Assembly (NCBI RefSeq): GCF_014653695.1
Contig: NZ_BNAR01000001.1
Location: forward strand, 1 to 64,000
DNA length: 64,000 nucleotides
Direction: 5' to 3'
Source of the DNA: Lentzea cavernae
Lineage (GTDB): Bacteria > Actinomycetota > Actinomycetes > Mycobacteriales > Pseudonocardiaceae
Below the pieces are notes generated by a model, which did not search any database, was not told the DNA's origin, and worked only from the letters and a program-made list of their open reading frames with translations. The position numbers and the translations under genes are program-made. Below are positions 44,690 through 53,495 of this stretch, piece by piece; position 1 is the first letter of the stretch; each line of letters begins with the position of its first letter.

Positions 44690-44722
44690 CACGCTTTTCC
44701 GCACTTGGAACAGTCGGCCATT
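44690..44722 (-). CDS. Possible 10-residue Cys-containing leader peptide
   Basis: A minus-strand mini-frame ATG...TGA encodes MADCSKCGKA in the gap between the amine oxidase gene and the CBM2 operon promoter. Two cysteines in ten residues suggest either a cysteine-sensing leader or the remnant of a zinc-ribbon or rubredoxin start. It has no strong ribosome-binding site, and chance is quite possible. Confidence 0.2.
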
Positions 44723-44726
44723 GAGG

Positions 44727-46118
44727 TCAGCTCTCTTCGCTGTTCTTGAAGGCGATCACGACCTCGTCGGCGGCACGTTCGCCGGACACGATCGCGCCCT
44801 CGACGTAGCCGTTCCAGACCGACGAGGTCTCGGCCCCCGCCCAGTGCAGGGTGCCGGTCGGCGCGCGCCAGCCGTGCTCGCCGTGTTCCGCCCAACCGCC
44901 GGGAGTCACGTAACAACCGTGGCCGCCGATGGTCCAGCCGTCCTCGGACCACGCCATCTCGGCGTAGTCGATCGGCATCCGCGCTCGCGGACCGGCCACC
45001 TCGTTCAGCGCGGCGAGCACGTCGGCGCGCCGGACCGAGTCGGGTGCCGTGACCCAGCCGTCGACGCGGTCTCCGTGCAGGACCGCGACGAGCACACCGC
45101 GCGAGCCGTCCTCCGGCGAGTTGTCGAACACCGCGCCCACCGGGCCGCGGCTCGAGAACGCGGCGATGCCCGAGCGTTCCTTCTTGCGCCAGAACGGTTC
45201 CTCGTAGACCGCGTGCACCTTCGCGACCCGGCCCATCGGCGTGTAGCCCGACCAGCCGCGCCGCGCGGGCGGGAGCGCCGGCTCGAAGGCGATCTTCTCC
45301 AGGGCGGCCGAGGGCACGGTGACGATCGCCCGCCGCGCCCGCACGACTCCCCCGCCGGTGACGGCCTCGACGCCGTCGGGGGTGTGCCGGATCGTCAGGA
45401 CCGGTTCACCGAGCCGCACGACTCCGGGCAACGACTCCGCGAGCGCCACGGCGACCGCGTCCCCTCCGCCGGTGAGCCGGGAGCCCTGCGCGAACCCGAC
45501 GGTCTCCGCGACCTTCTCGAAACCGCCCGCGGAAGCCAGGCAGAACAGGACGTGGAAGAACGAGATCTCCCTGGGCTCGCAGCACCACAGGCTCTGCACG
45601 GCGAGCGCGAGCCGGCGGTGCGCGTCCTCGTCGTGCGTCTGCGCGAGGAAGAAGTCCTCGGCGGACTGCGCGTCGAACTCCGCGAACTCCGGGGTGCGCC
45701 ACGGCTCTTCCACGTCGACGGTGCGCGCGAGCTCGTCGAGCACCGCGGTGACGCGCCCGTACTCGGCGATGCCGGGACCGGTGTTCGGCAGGACGCCGGA
45801 GTGGTCGGTGCGGGTGCCGTCGTGCCAGATCTCCACGTGCTTGCCCGTGTCCCACGTCGGGAACGTCGTGCGGCCGAACCGCGCGGCGAGCTCGTGGAAC
45901 CGTTGCTGCGACGGGCCGATCCACTGCGCGCCGTGGTCGACGCGCACCCCGGACGGCAGGTCCTCGCTGAACGCCCTGCCGCCCACGCGGTCCGCGGCCT
46001 CCAGGACGACGACGCCGAGCCCGGCTGCCGAGAGCCGGGACGCGGCGGCCAGCCCCGCGTAGCCGGCACCGACGATCACGACGTCGGTCGAACGTTCTTC
46101 CGCTGCAGTCACCCGCAC
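44727..46118 (-). CDS. Flavin monoamine oxidase family protein
   Basis: A 463-residue FAD-dependent amine oxidase: N-terminal VIVGAGYAGLAAA and LEAADRVGGRAF, substrate-domain GAQWIGPSQQRF, and the C-terminal FAD segment GTLHWAGAETSSVWNGYVEG. It oxidises a primary or secondary amine (putrescine- or MAO-like) to imine with production of H2O2. Length matches the family. GTG start at 46118 without a clear ribosome-binding site. It follows the SDR gene in the opposite genomic order on the same strand with 64 nt between them. Confidence 0.88.
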   Translation of the reverse strand: MRVTAAEERSTDVVIVGAGYAGLAAASRLSAAGLGVVVLEAADRVGGRAFSEDLPSGVRVDHGAQWIGPSQQRFHELAARFGRTTFPTWDTGKHVEIWHDGTRTDHSGVLPNTGPGIAEYGRVTAVLDELARTVDVEEPWRTPEFAEFDAQSAEDFFLAQTHDEDAHRRLALAVQSLWCCEPREISFFHVLFCLASAGGFEKVAETVGFAQGSRLTGGGDAVAVALAESLPGVVRLGEPVLTIRHTPDGVEAVTGGGVVRARRAIVTVPSAALEKIAFEPALPPARRGWSGYTPMGRVAKVHAVYEEPFWRKKERSGIAAFSSRGPVGAVFDNSPEDGSRGVLVAVLHGDRVDGWVTAPDSVRRADVLAALNEVAGPRARMPIDYAEMAWSEDGWTIGGHGCYVTPGGWAEHGEHGWRAPTGTLHWAGAETSSVWNGYVEGAIVSGERAADEVVIAFKNSEES

Positions 46119-46182
46119 ACGATGGGCAGCGGGGACCCGCCAGTCAAGCTCGCCGGCCGAATCCCGGTCCGCGGGCGGGAAC

Positions 46183-46869
46183 TCACCAGGGCAGTTCCCC
46201 GGTTTCGTCCTGCAGCGTCCCGGTCGGGCCGTCCTGCCCGAGCGTCGCGAACCGCACGACGACCTCGGCGCTGTCCTCGACGGGCCGCCCGATCCCGAAG
46301 GCTGCGGTCATGTCGGTGGCCGTCGCGCCGGGCTCGATCGCGTTGAACTTGATGCCGGGATTCGCCTTGGCGTACTGGACCGTCAGCATGGTCGCCGCGG
46401 CCTTGGAGGCCGCGTAGAGGGCGAGCGGCAGGGTGTACTCGGGCCGTTCGGGGTTGGTGACCGCCCAGAACGACCCCAGGCTGCTCGAGATGGTGACGAC
46501 GTTCGGGTTCTCCGACTTGCGCAGCAGGGGAAGCGCGGCCTCGGTGACGCGGACGACGCCCACGGCGTTGGTGTCGAAGGCGTTCAGGGCCGTGGGGCCG
46601 TCGACGGTCCCGGCGGCGAGCACGCCCGCGTTGTTCACCAGCACGTCGAGGTGCCCCACTTCGGCTTCGATGGTCGCCAGCGCCTTCGCCACCGAAGCGT
46701 CGTCGGTCACGTCGAGCTGCACGAACCGCGCGCCGAGCTCCGCCGCCGCCTTCTCCCCCCGTTCGACGTCCCGCGCGCCGACGTAGACGACGTGCCCCAG
46801 CTCCAGCAGTTGCCGGGCCGTCTCGTAGCCGATGCCCTTGTTGGCCCCGGTGATCAGCGTGGTGGTCAT
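46183..46869 (-). CDS. Short-chain dehydrogenase/reductase
   Basis: A 228-residue classical SDR: cofactor motif TGANKGIGYE (7-16), NNAG at about 80, catalytic Ser region VTISSSLG and the catalytic YAASK. NAD(P)-dependent oxidoreductase of unknown substrate. ATG 46869 has GAGGGG upstream; the longer frame to 46971 would run through the operators. The divergent TetR gene and two operator copies indicate tight repression until a substrate-like inducer is present. Confidence 0.9.
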   Translation of the reverse strand: MTTTLITGANKGIGYETARQLLELGHVVYVGARDVERGEKAAAELGARFVQLDVTDDASVAKALATIEAEVGHLDVLVNNAGVLAAGTVDGPTALNAFDTNAVGVVRVTEAALPLLRKSENPNVVTISSSLGSFWAVTNPERPEYTLPLALYAASKAAATMLTVQYAKANPGIKFNAIEPGATATDMTAAFGIGRPVEDSAEVVVRFATLGQDGPTGTLQDETGELPW

Positions 46870-46884
46870 GGACCCGCCCCTCAG

Positions 46885-46943
46885 TTTTAGAACGATCACT
46901 TCAGAACTCGACCGTAGCACGTTCTGCAGCGATCGCTTCAGAA
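46885..46943. promoter_or_regulatory. Two TetR operators between SDR and tetR genes
   Basis: Site 46922-46943 is a 22-bp near-perfect palindrome around GCGATCGC with arms TTCTG...CAGAA. Site 46885-46906 is a weaker copy. Both share CGATC(A/G)CTTCAGAA (46893-46906 and 46930-46943), 37 bp apart. Confidence 0.7.
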
Positions 46944-46960
46944 GGGCGTAGACTGACGAC

Positions 46961-47569
46961 GTGAAGGCCACACCGCGCCGGACGACCGGCCGTCCCAGGG
47001 GGTTCGACGCCGACGAGGCGCTCGGCCGTGCCCTGCGGGTCTTCTGGGAGCACGGCTACGAGGGGTCCAGCCTGGCCAACCTCACCGACGCGATGGGCAT
47101 CTCCACGGCCAGCATGTACGCGACGTTCGGCAACAAGGAACAGCTGTTCCGCAAGGCGCTGGAGCGCTACGACAACAGCATGAGCGCCTACGCGCAGGTG
47201 GCTCTGGCGGAGCCGACCGCGCTCGACGTGGCCAGGTCGATGCTGGGCGGTGTCATCTGCTCCACCACCGACCCGGGGCTGCCGCGCGGGTGCCTCGGCG
47301 TGCAGGGCGCCCTGGCCACGGGCGAGGGCGGGCGCGAGGTGCGCGACCTGCTCGCGCAGTGGCGTGCCAACGGTTTCGAGCGCCTGCACGAACGGTTTCA
47401 GCGCGCCGCGGACGAGGGTGATCTGCCCGCGGGCGCCGATCCCGCCGTGCTGGCCCGCTACCTCCACACCCTGATGTCGGGCATCGCCGTGGAGGCCGCC
47501 ACCGGTGTCAGCGCGGAGGAGCTGCGGGGAACCGCCGACGCCGCCCTGCGCACCTGGCCGCTGCTCTGA
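46961..47569 (+). CDS. TetR-family regulator
   Basis: A 202-residue TetR regulator: Arg-rich start (TPRRTTGRPRGFD), HTH at about 15-62 (ANLTDAMGISTASMYATFGNK) and a helical ligand domain of the AcrR/TetR_C type with PGLPRGCLGVQGAL. GTG 46961 starts 17 nt after the stronger operator. It very probably represses itself and the divergent SDR. It ends 6 nt from the convergent radical SAM gene. Confidence 0.88.
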   Translation: MKATPRRTTGRPRGFDADEALGRALRVFWEHGYEGSSLANLTDAMGISTASMYATFGNKEQLFRKALERYDNSMSAYAQVALAEPTALDVARSMLGGVICSTTDPGLPRGCLGVQGALATGEGGREVRDLLAQWRANGFERLHERFQRAADEGDLPAGADPAVLARYLHTLMSGIAVEAATGVSAEELRGTADAALRTWPLL

Positions 47570-47575
47570 GGCCGG

Positions 47576-48976
47576 TCACAGCTCCGTGTTGATGATCGCT
47601 TCCACCAGCACCTCGCCGTCGCCGGTCAGCGACACTCCCCCGGCGTCGACCGACACGAGACCGCGTTCGGCGAGGGATCCGAACTTCTCCCGCCACGGGC
47701 TGTCCTGCAACGAGCGGCCGTAACGGGCCCGGTGCAGGTCCTCGCGCACCGGCTGCAGGGTCGACAGCGCCATCTTGACGGCCCTCGCCTCCCGCGCGGT
47801 GGCGTCGAACCCGGTGGCCGACCCGAGCGGCACCCTGCCCTCCTCGACGGCCTGGGCGTAGTGCTTCCAGTTCACGTCGGTGATCGCCTCGGACACCCGG
47901 CAGCTCGAACTGCCGCCCAGTCCGATCGCGACCTCGGCCTCCTGCTTGTCCTGGTCCACCATGATGGACTTCCACTTCTCCGGACCGAGGCCGTCGCGGG
48001 CGAAGTACATCGTGGGGTGCTCGGTGTACCCGGCGGCGCGCAGGCCGTCGGTCAGCACCTCGCGCATCAGGTACTGCTCCTGCAGGGTCGGCCAGAAGTG
48101 CCCGTCGCGCACCAGCTTCTCGCGGTACTGCGGCAGCTGCCACGGCGCCGGCTGCTCCCCCGCCACCCCGGTCCTGGTCTCGGCGTAGGACTTCAGGTGC
48201 AGCTTGGTGCACACCACGGCGGTGACCTCGTTCTCCAGCACCACGTCGAGGTCGCGCCTGACGCTGTCGACGGTCTGGTCGAGAAGGCCGTACATCAGGT
48301 CGATGCTGATCCACTCGAACCCGGCCGCCTGGGCGTTGCGCACGAAGTCGACGCACATCTGCGACGAGTGCTCACGGCCGCACTCGCGCAGCACGTCGTC
48401 GTCGAACGACTGCACACCGCTGGACAGCTTGGTGCAGCCCAGTTCCCGCAGGGTCTCGAGCTTCGCCGGGGTGAACGTGCTCGGGTCGCCCTCGAAGCGG
48501 ATCGTCGTGTCCTCGGTGAACCCGAAGTTCTCGCGGTAGAAGTCGAGGAGCCGGCGGATGTCCCTCTCCGGCAGCAACGACGGGGTGCCACCGAAGACGT
48601 TGAACTCGCCGACCGGGGCGTTCGCCAGCTCCGGTACGCGGTCCAGCCACAGCCGCGCCTCGCGGATGTTCCAGTCCACCCACTGCGACAGCTTCTCCTC
48701 GTTGCGCCCGCCCTTGACCAGCACGACCGGGTACTGGCAGAAGCGGCACTTGTAGGCGCACGTGGGGATGTAGGACCAGAGGTGGATCGGAGCGGTGGTG
48801 GTGAGCTGGTCGCTCAGGTCGTCGAGGAAGTCGCCGACGCCGTACCCCTCCACGTTGCCCGGGAACACGTGCGCCCCGAACGGGTCCTCGGTGACGTAGT
48901 CGAGCAGGTGGGCGTTCGCGGGGTCCTGCAGAGCGGCCCACACCCTCGGTTCTTCGTGCGTCAGAACACGAGTCAT
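47576..48976 (-). CDS. HemN/HemW-like radical SAM enzyme
   Basis: A 466-residue radical SAM protein. The [4Fe-4S] motif CAYKCRFC gives C73, C77, C80 (CxxxCxxC), followed by GGTPSLLPERDI and the HemN-type SSGVQSFDDDVLRECGREH. A HemN_C-like C-terminal domain ends in a winged-helix-like segment (FGSLAERGLVSVDAGG). Family members act in haem biosynthesis, haem insertion or as methyl/alkyl-transferring enzymes in natural-product pathways. Overlap by one base (TGATG) with the glycosyltransferase fusion gene argues for a dedicated tailoring role rather than haem synthesis. Confidence 0.85.
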   Translation of the reverse strand: MTRVLTHEEPRVWAALQDPANAHLLDYVTEDPFGAHVFPGNVEGYGVGDFLDDLSDQLTTTAPIHLWSYIPTCAYKCRFCQYPVVLVKGGRNEEKLSQWVDWNIREARLWLDRVPELANAPVGEFNVFGGTPSLLPERDIRRLLDFYRENFGFTEDTTIRFEGDPSTFTPAKLETLRELGCTKLSSGVQSFDDDVLRECGREHSSQMCVDFVRNAQAAGFEWISIDLMYGLLDQTVDSVRRDLDVVLENEVTAVVCTKLHLKSYAETRTGVAGEQPAPWQLPQYREKLVRDGHFWPTLQEQYLMREVLTDGLRAAGYTEHPTMYFARDGLGPEKWKSIMVDQDKQEAEVAIGLGGSSSCRVSEAITDVNWKHYAQAVEEGRVPLGSATGFDATAREARAVKMALSTLQPVREDLHRARYGRSLQDSPWREKFGSLAERGLVSVDAGGVSLTGDGEVLVEAIINTEL

Positions 48977-51492
48977 CAGAACACGCCTCCATTGCCGAAG
49001 TAGTTGTGCGCCTCTCCCGACTCGCGGTCCTCGCAGTAGTACTTGACGAACTCGGCGAACCTGTCCTCCGGCACCGCGTCGAAGCACTCCGGCAACGGCG
49101 GCGGGAACCCGATGTCCTCGCCGACCGCGGCGCGCAGGCGGGCGAAGATCTCGTCGCGGAACTCGAGGTACAGCCGGTACGTCGGCGTCTTGTAGGAGTG
49201 GATCGGGACGAAGTCCACGACGCTCATCTCGGCCTTGATCTCCGCGATGCGCGTGCCGAGCCTGGCCGCCAGGTCCTCGCCGAAGAACTCGGCGACGGCG
49301 TCCTCGTCCAGGAACGACGGGGTGAGCAGGACGGGCAGGATCGTGTTCTTCGGCGTGAAGTCCTTGATGGAGAACTCCCAGGCCTGCAGGGCCTCGGCCT
49401 CCGTGAGGTCGGCGGTCTGCGGCGTCTCCGGCGCCTCCGGCCTGATGTCGCGCATGACGATGATGCCGTCGCTGCCGTACGCGCGGCCGGAGATGACCTC
49501 GTCGATCGCGTGGTTGACGCGGCGCGGGTTGATCTCGACCTTCGAATTCGGCGCGTAGGCGATGTCGTGGCCGGACCCGCGGACCCGGATGCCGAAGTCC
49601 CAGTCGTCGGACAGGTGGTTCACGAACCGCCCGCCCTGCAGCTGGTAGAAGATCTCGATGCCGCCCACGGACTCGTAGGCCTCGCGCTCGACGGCGAAGC
49701 CCTTGCCGTCGGGGAAGCCGCCGAACAACGAGAACGTCACCGCGCGGCACCGCAACGTGCGCTGGATGGCGTCCCAGAGCCGTGGCCTGCCGACGAAGTG
49801 CTCTTCGTTGTAGTAGTAGTCGCACACCCCGATCGCGGCCTTGTCCTCGTCCATCACCGCCAGCAGCTCGGTGATCCACCGCCCGTCCACCCGGCAGTCC
49901 GCGTCGGCCGACAGCAGGTAGAAGCGCTCGCCCGGGTCCTTGCGGTGGCGGCTGCGGCGCACCGCGAACTCCATGCCCGCTCTGCGCGCGCACGCCACGC
50001 CCTGCTCTCGTTCGCTGATCACGTGGACGGCGACCGGCGAGCTCTCGGCGAACGTGCGCGCGATCTCGACCGTGTCGTCCGTGGAGTTGTTGTCCACCAG
50101 GACGATCTCGTAGGTGCCGGGATCGACGTCCTCCTGGTCGCGCAGCGACGCCAGCACGGCCTCGATGTTCGCGGCCTCGTTCAGCACCGGCAGCACGACG
50201 CTGACGCGGACGTCCGCCCCCATCGCCGGCGGGAACAACGTGCTCACCAGATCGTCCGCGACCTCACGGGTCTGCGTGCCGAGCTGCCGGTTGTGCGCCA
50301 CCACTTCCGCCCGCCTCTCCGCGTTCGTCATCAGTTCGTGCACCTGCCGCGCGAACTCCGGCGTCGGCAGGTCGTGGTCGAGGATCTCGAGCACCGGCGC
50401 CTCGAAGCCCGCGTACACCGTGTCGTACAGGGCGTAGCGGCTCGCGATGTACGGCACTCCGGCCGCGATCGCCTCACCGATGGGGTTGCCGTAACTCTCG
50501 TAGTCGTACGACGTCAGGAACGACACGACGTCGGCGTGCGCGAGCAGGTCCCGCACCGAGAATCCCGGCCCGGCCGACTCGCACGGCTCCAGCACACCGC
50601 CGAACACCACATCGACGTCGAGCTCGTCCGCCAGCGCCCGCAGCCTCGCCGTCTCGGCCGGGTCCTCCTCGGTGTCGCCCGCGACGAACAGGCACGTGTC
50701 CGGGAGCAGGGCCAGCAGGTGCAGGTCCCGGTCGATGCGCTTCTGCGGGATGATCCGGGTGCACCGGGCGACGAGCCCGACGTCCGGCGCGATGCCGAAG
50801 TGCCGGCGGAAGTCCGGCCGGCCGGGGCGGCTCGGCGGGGTGAAGGTGTTCGGCAGCACGTCCAGGTTGCGCAGGTGCGGCATCCACTCCAGCGTCCGCC
50901 GCTTCGCCTCCTCGTGCAGCGCGAAGTAGTGGACGTGCGGCGAGTTCACCATCGGAGGCGTTGCGGGATAAGGGAAGCTGCCGTACTTGACCGGCTCGCT
51001 CTGCCACATCAGGTCGTGGTCGCGCCACAGCACGTACCGGCCGAGGTCGTGTCTCGCGCCGTAGGTGGCGATGGCCTGGTAGAGCGCCTTCGTGTACGCG
51101 ACGTTCTCCGGCAACGTGCCGTTCTCGACCATGACGAGCTCGACACCGCGGTCCTCCCACGTCCGCACCATCGCGTCGGCGAGCTCCGCGGTGACGCGAT
51201 CGGTGTCGGGCGGCTCGTCGCGGCGCACGGAGTCCAGCGTCGCCGCCACGAATTCCCGGTCGTACCCGGCGATGTCCGCCACGCCGTCCACGCGGTCGAG
51301 CGTGACCCATTCCGGCACGCGTTCGTGCCGGTAACCGTGGAAGAAACGGCCTTTGTCGGCCTTGATGTCGTACCCGAGGTCGAGATGTACGCGATAACCG
51401 CGGTCGGTGAAGGATTTGGCGGTTTTGAGGAATTCGACCACCACGCCGGACATGGCCGTGGCATCGAAAGACACACCCCAAAGCACCGGCAT
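48976..51492 (-). CDS. GT4-GT2 fused glycosyltransferase
   Basis: An 838-residue protein with two glycosyltransferase modules. Residues about 1-425 are GT4-like (FDATAMSGVVVEFLKTAK; ARCTRIIPQKRIDRDLHLL; YDYESYGNPIGEAIAAGVPY). From about 430 a GT2 domain follows (RVSVVLPVLNEAANIEAVL, LVDNNSTDDTVEIA, DxD-type SADADCRVD). The C-terminal 220 residues are of unknown type. ATG 51492 has GGAG 6 nt upstream; ATG 51525 is an alternative. Cytoplasmic or membrane-associated; acceptor and sugar unknown. It forms a two-gene unit with the radical SAM enzyme. Confidence 0.83.
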   Translation of the reverse strand: MPVLWGVSFDATAMSGVVVEFLKTAKSFTDRGYRVHLDLGYDIKADKGRFFHGYRHERVPEWVTLDRVDGVADIAGYDREFVAATLDSVRRDEPPDTDRVTAELADAMVRTWEDRGVELVMVENGTLPENVAYTKALYQAIATYGARHDLGRYVLWRDHDLMWQSEPVKYGSFPYPATPPMVNSPHVHYFALHEEAKRRTLEWMPHLRNLDVLPNTFTPPSRPGRPDFRRHFGIAPDVGLVARCTRIIPQKRIDRDLHLLALLPDTCLFVAGDTEEDPAETARLRALADELDVDVVFGGVLEPCESAGPGFSVRDLLAHADVVSFLTSYDYESYGNPIGEAIAAGVPYIASRYALYDTVYAGFEAPVLEILDHDLPTPEFARQVHELMTNAERRAEVVAHNRQLGTQTREVADDLVSTLFPPAMGADVRVSVVLPVLNEAANIEAVLASLRDQEDVDPGTYEIVLVDNNSTDDTVEIARTFAESSPVAVHVISEREQGVACARRAGMEFAVRRSRHRKDPGERFYLLSADADCRVDGRWITELLAVMDEDKAAIGVCDYYYNEEHFVGRPRLWDAIQRTLRCRAVTFSLFGGFPDGKGFAVEREAYESVGGIEIFYQLQGGRFVNHLSDDWDFGIRVRGSGHDIAYAPNSKVEINPRRVNHAIDEVISGRAYGSDGIIVMRDIRPEAPETPQTADLTEAEALQAWEFSIKDFTPKNTILPVLLTPSFLDEDAVAEFFGEDLAARLGTRIAEIKAEMSVVDFVPIHSYKTPTYRLYLEFRDEIFARLRAAVGEDIGFPPPLPECFDAVPEDRFAEFVKYYCEDRESGEAHNYFGNGGVF

Positions 51493-51678
51493 GGGCTGCT
51501 CCGTTTCGAGTGATGTCACTCTCATCCGAACCTAGCATGAAAGCGCTTCCCCGCCAGGTCGCGTCTCAATCGGCTCGCTTCGGGGACCTCTCCGGAAATC
51601 AATCCCGCTCAACGGGTTTGGCGAGTCGCGCGGCGGGTAAGTGATCAAGGGATTGTGGATCACCCGTCGGAGGCGTTC
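51493..51678. other. Divergent intergenic region
   Basis: About 186 nt separate the GT fusion start from the ATG of the unknown gene at 51679. It must hold divergent promoters, but I see no convincing -35/-10 pair or long inverted repeat in it. Confidence 0.5.
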
Positions 51679-52590
51679 ATGTTGTTGCCCACCGCCCGCG
51701 GACCGCTGAGCGCCGGCATCATCGCCGTCCTCCTCGGCGTCGACCAGGGCAGGCCACCGTCACCGCCGGCGGCCGCCGAACCCGATCGCCTCGTCACCGA
51801 CGCGGACTTCCAGCTGGCGCTGTGGATCTCGCTCGAGATGCTCGACGGCGGCTTCGACGGCGTGGCGCCGGACCGTCCCGAACAGCCCGGGGTCCTGAAC
51901 TGGCAGACGGTGCTGAGCGAGCACTGGATGGCCGCGCTGCGCGCCATGACCGCGTCCGCGGTCCGCGAGGCGGGCGGCGACACGGCCTCACCCGCACGGG
52001 TCGGCGACCACCTCATCAGCCTGATGAGGGCGGGCCACACCGCGCTCTACTCGTTCATCGAGAACAGGGCGACCGCCGCCCAGATCCGCGAGCTCGTCAC
52101 CGCGAAGTCCCTCTTCGCCCGCCAGGCGGACCGGCACACCGTCGTCGAACGCGTGCCCGCCGTCGCCATCGCCGCGCACAACACGATGCGCGTGCTGGGC
52201 CTCGGCCACGCGGAGTCCGCCACCGCCGCCGGCCACCAGGCCGCCTCGGCCGCGATCTCCCTGCTGTCGGACCGCAGACTCGCCCGCGGGCTGCAGCGGC
52301 TGGGACTCCCGTCCCGCCCGCCCGAGCAGGTCCAGGAGACCGCCGAACAGCGGTGGAGCCGGTTGCTGACCGTGTGCCGCGAGCACCTGTCCGCCAATCC
52401 CGCCCGGACGCAGGACCTCCTGCACGCGGCGGCCGCGGCCGTCGAGCTGGAGGCGCGGTTGTGCGCGCACCTGCTGCGGTGCTGGACCCAAGCCGCACCG
52501 GTGCTCGAACCGCAGCGGCCGGTCGCGGTGACGGTCATCGGCGGGGACCGCGTGCTCACCCCGCCCTCGGCGAGGCTCGGAACGCCCTAG
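51679..52590 (+). CDS. Unknown helical protein, perhaps iron-containing redox enzyme-like
   Basis: A 303-residue, almost entirely helical protein with no signal peptide. The segment LALWISLEMLDGGFDGV, followed by acidic and histidine residues (SEHWMAAL, DHLISLMRAGH), recalls haem-oxygenase-like di-iron proteins, but the ligand set is not complete enough to assign. ATG 51679 has GGAGG 5 nt upstream and is preferred to GTG 51655. Its stop codon lies inside the left arm of the hairpin at 52587-52634, facing another unknown gene. Confidence 0.65.
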   Translation: MLLPTARGPLSAGIIAVLLGVDQGRPPSPPAAAEPDRLVTDADFQLALWISLEMLDGGFDGVAPDRPEQPGVLNWQTVLSEHWMAALRAMTASAVREAGGDTASPARVGDHLISLMRAGHTALYSFIENRATAAQIRELVTAKSLFARQADRHTVVERVPAVAIAAHNTMRVLGLGHAESATAAGHQAASAAISLLSDRRLARGLQRLGLPSRPPEQVQETAEQRWSRLLTVCREHLSANPARTQDLLHAAAAAVELEARLCAHLLRCWTQAAPVLEPQRPVAVTVIGGDRVLTPPSARLGTP

Positions 52591-52634
52591 TGCGGTGACC
52601 ACCAACCCTCACCGGGTTGTGGTCACCGCACTAG
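52587..52634. terminator. Bidirectional hairpin containing both stop codons
   Basis: A long inverted repeat: left arm 52587-52608 (CTAGTGCGGTGACCAC...), right arm 52614-52634 (...GGTCACCGCACTAG), with one unpaired base and a 5-nt loop. TAG of the plus gene (52588-52590) and TAG of the minus gene (52633-52631) sit symmetrically in the arm ends. Confidence 0.8.
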
Positions 52635-53491
52635 CTCAGTGGCGGAACGAGCCGGTGGATCACCGGAAGCACCACCGACCGCGGCGGGTCCCAGACCTGC
52701 CGGTCCTCGTACCGCCACGCATAGGTGAGCGCACCGTCCCGCACGCACCCGAGCAGCCCGGGCTCCGCGAGCTCCCCCGCCGACCACTCGTACAACCGCT
52801 GCATCCTCGGCACGATCATCCCGAAGTCCACGAGACGCGCGAACCCGTGCTCCTGCGCGAGGTAGTGCGGAACGTGGTCGTGCAGCGGGTACTCGTCCGG
52901 CAGCACCCGCGAGAGCTGCAGGAAGATCCCCGTCATGCCCAGCCTGGGATCGCCGAGCACCGGCGCCAGACCGCTCAGCCGGCCCAGCGAGAACCGGGGC
53001 GCGGCCACCAGGGCGTGCGTGTAGAGCACCCGGCACAGGATGACGTTCATGAAGAACCGCTCGGGCTCGTTCTCCGCCTCGGCCAGGCCGCGGTGCTCCA
53101 GGTAGGCGGCGACCACGCTCCCGTTGTGCGCGCGGTACCAGGCCCGTGCCGTCGGATCGCGGGCGAACGCCAGCCACAGCGCGGCCGTGTGCGACGAGGG
53201 CGGGCCACCCAGCCCGCCGCTCAACGCCACCGCCTCGCACCCGTCGCGCAGGATGCGCTCGTTCACCGCGCGCCACCACGGGCTGCCGGGACGCGCGTGC
53301 GAGTCCGGTCGCAGCACACCCCGCCGCAGCTGCCAGCGCATGAACGACCGCGCCGCCCTCCGGAACGGCAGGTGCCGGGGCGCCTGGCCGAACGGCCCGT
53401 GGTAGCAGCGTTCCATCAGCGCCAGGCGCCCGGCGGGGTCGTCACGAACGGCCGCCACCAGCTGATCGGCCCAGGCCGCGGCCTCGGTCAC
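52631..53491 (-). CDS. Unknown protein, haem-oxygenase-like helical
   Basis: A 286-residue soluble helical protein. Histidines and aromatic residues cluster (HNGSVVAAYLEHRGLAEAE, FMNVILCRVLYTHAL, YPLHDHVPHYLAQEHGF), which could suit metal or haem binding, but no known motif is complete. GTG start at 53491, 4 nt downstream of the 137-residue gene, so the two are co-transcribed. It converges on the gene at 51679. Confidence 0.6.
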   Translation of the reverse strand: MTEAAAWADQLVAAVRDDPAGRLALMERCYHGPFGQAPRHLPFRRAARSFMRWQLRRGVLRPDSHARPGSPWWRAVNERILRDGCEAVALSGGLGGPPSSHTAALWLAFARDPTARAWYRAHNGSVVAAYLEHRGLAEAENEPERFFMNVILCRVLYTHALVAAPRFSLGRLSGLAPVLGDPRLGMTGIFLQLSRVLPDEYPLHDHVPHYLAQEHGFARLVDFGMIVPRMQRLYEWSAGELAEPGLLGCVRDGALTYAWRYEDRQVWDPPRSVVLPVIHRLVPPLS

Positions 53492-53495
53492 GGCG

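Noticed and set aside
49006..51513. An 835-codon plus-strand frame opposite the glycosyltransferase fusion.
   Set aside because: Antisense to well-defined GT4 and GT2 motifs and of low-complexity basic composition.
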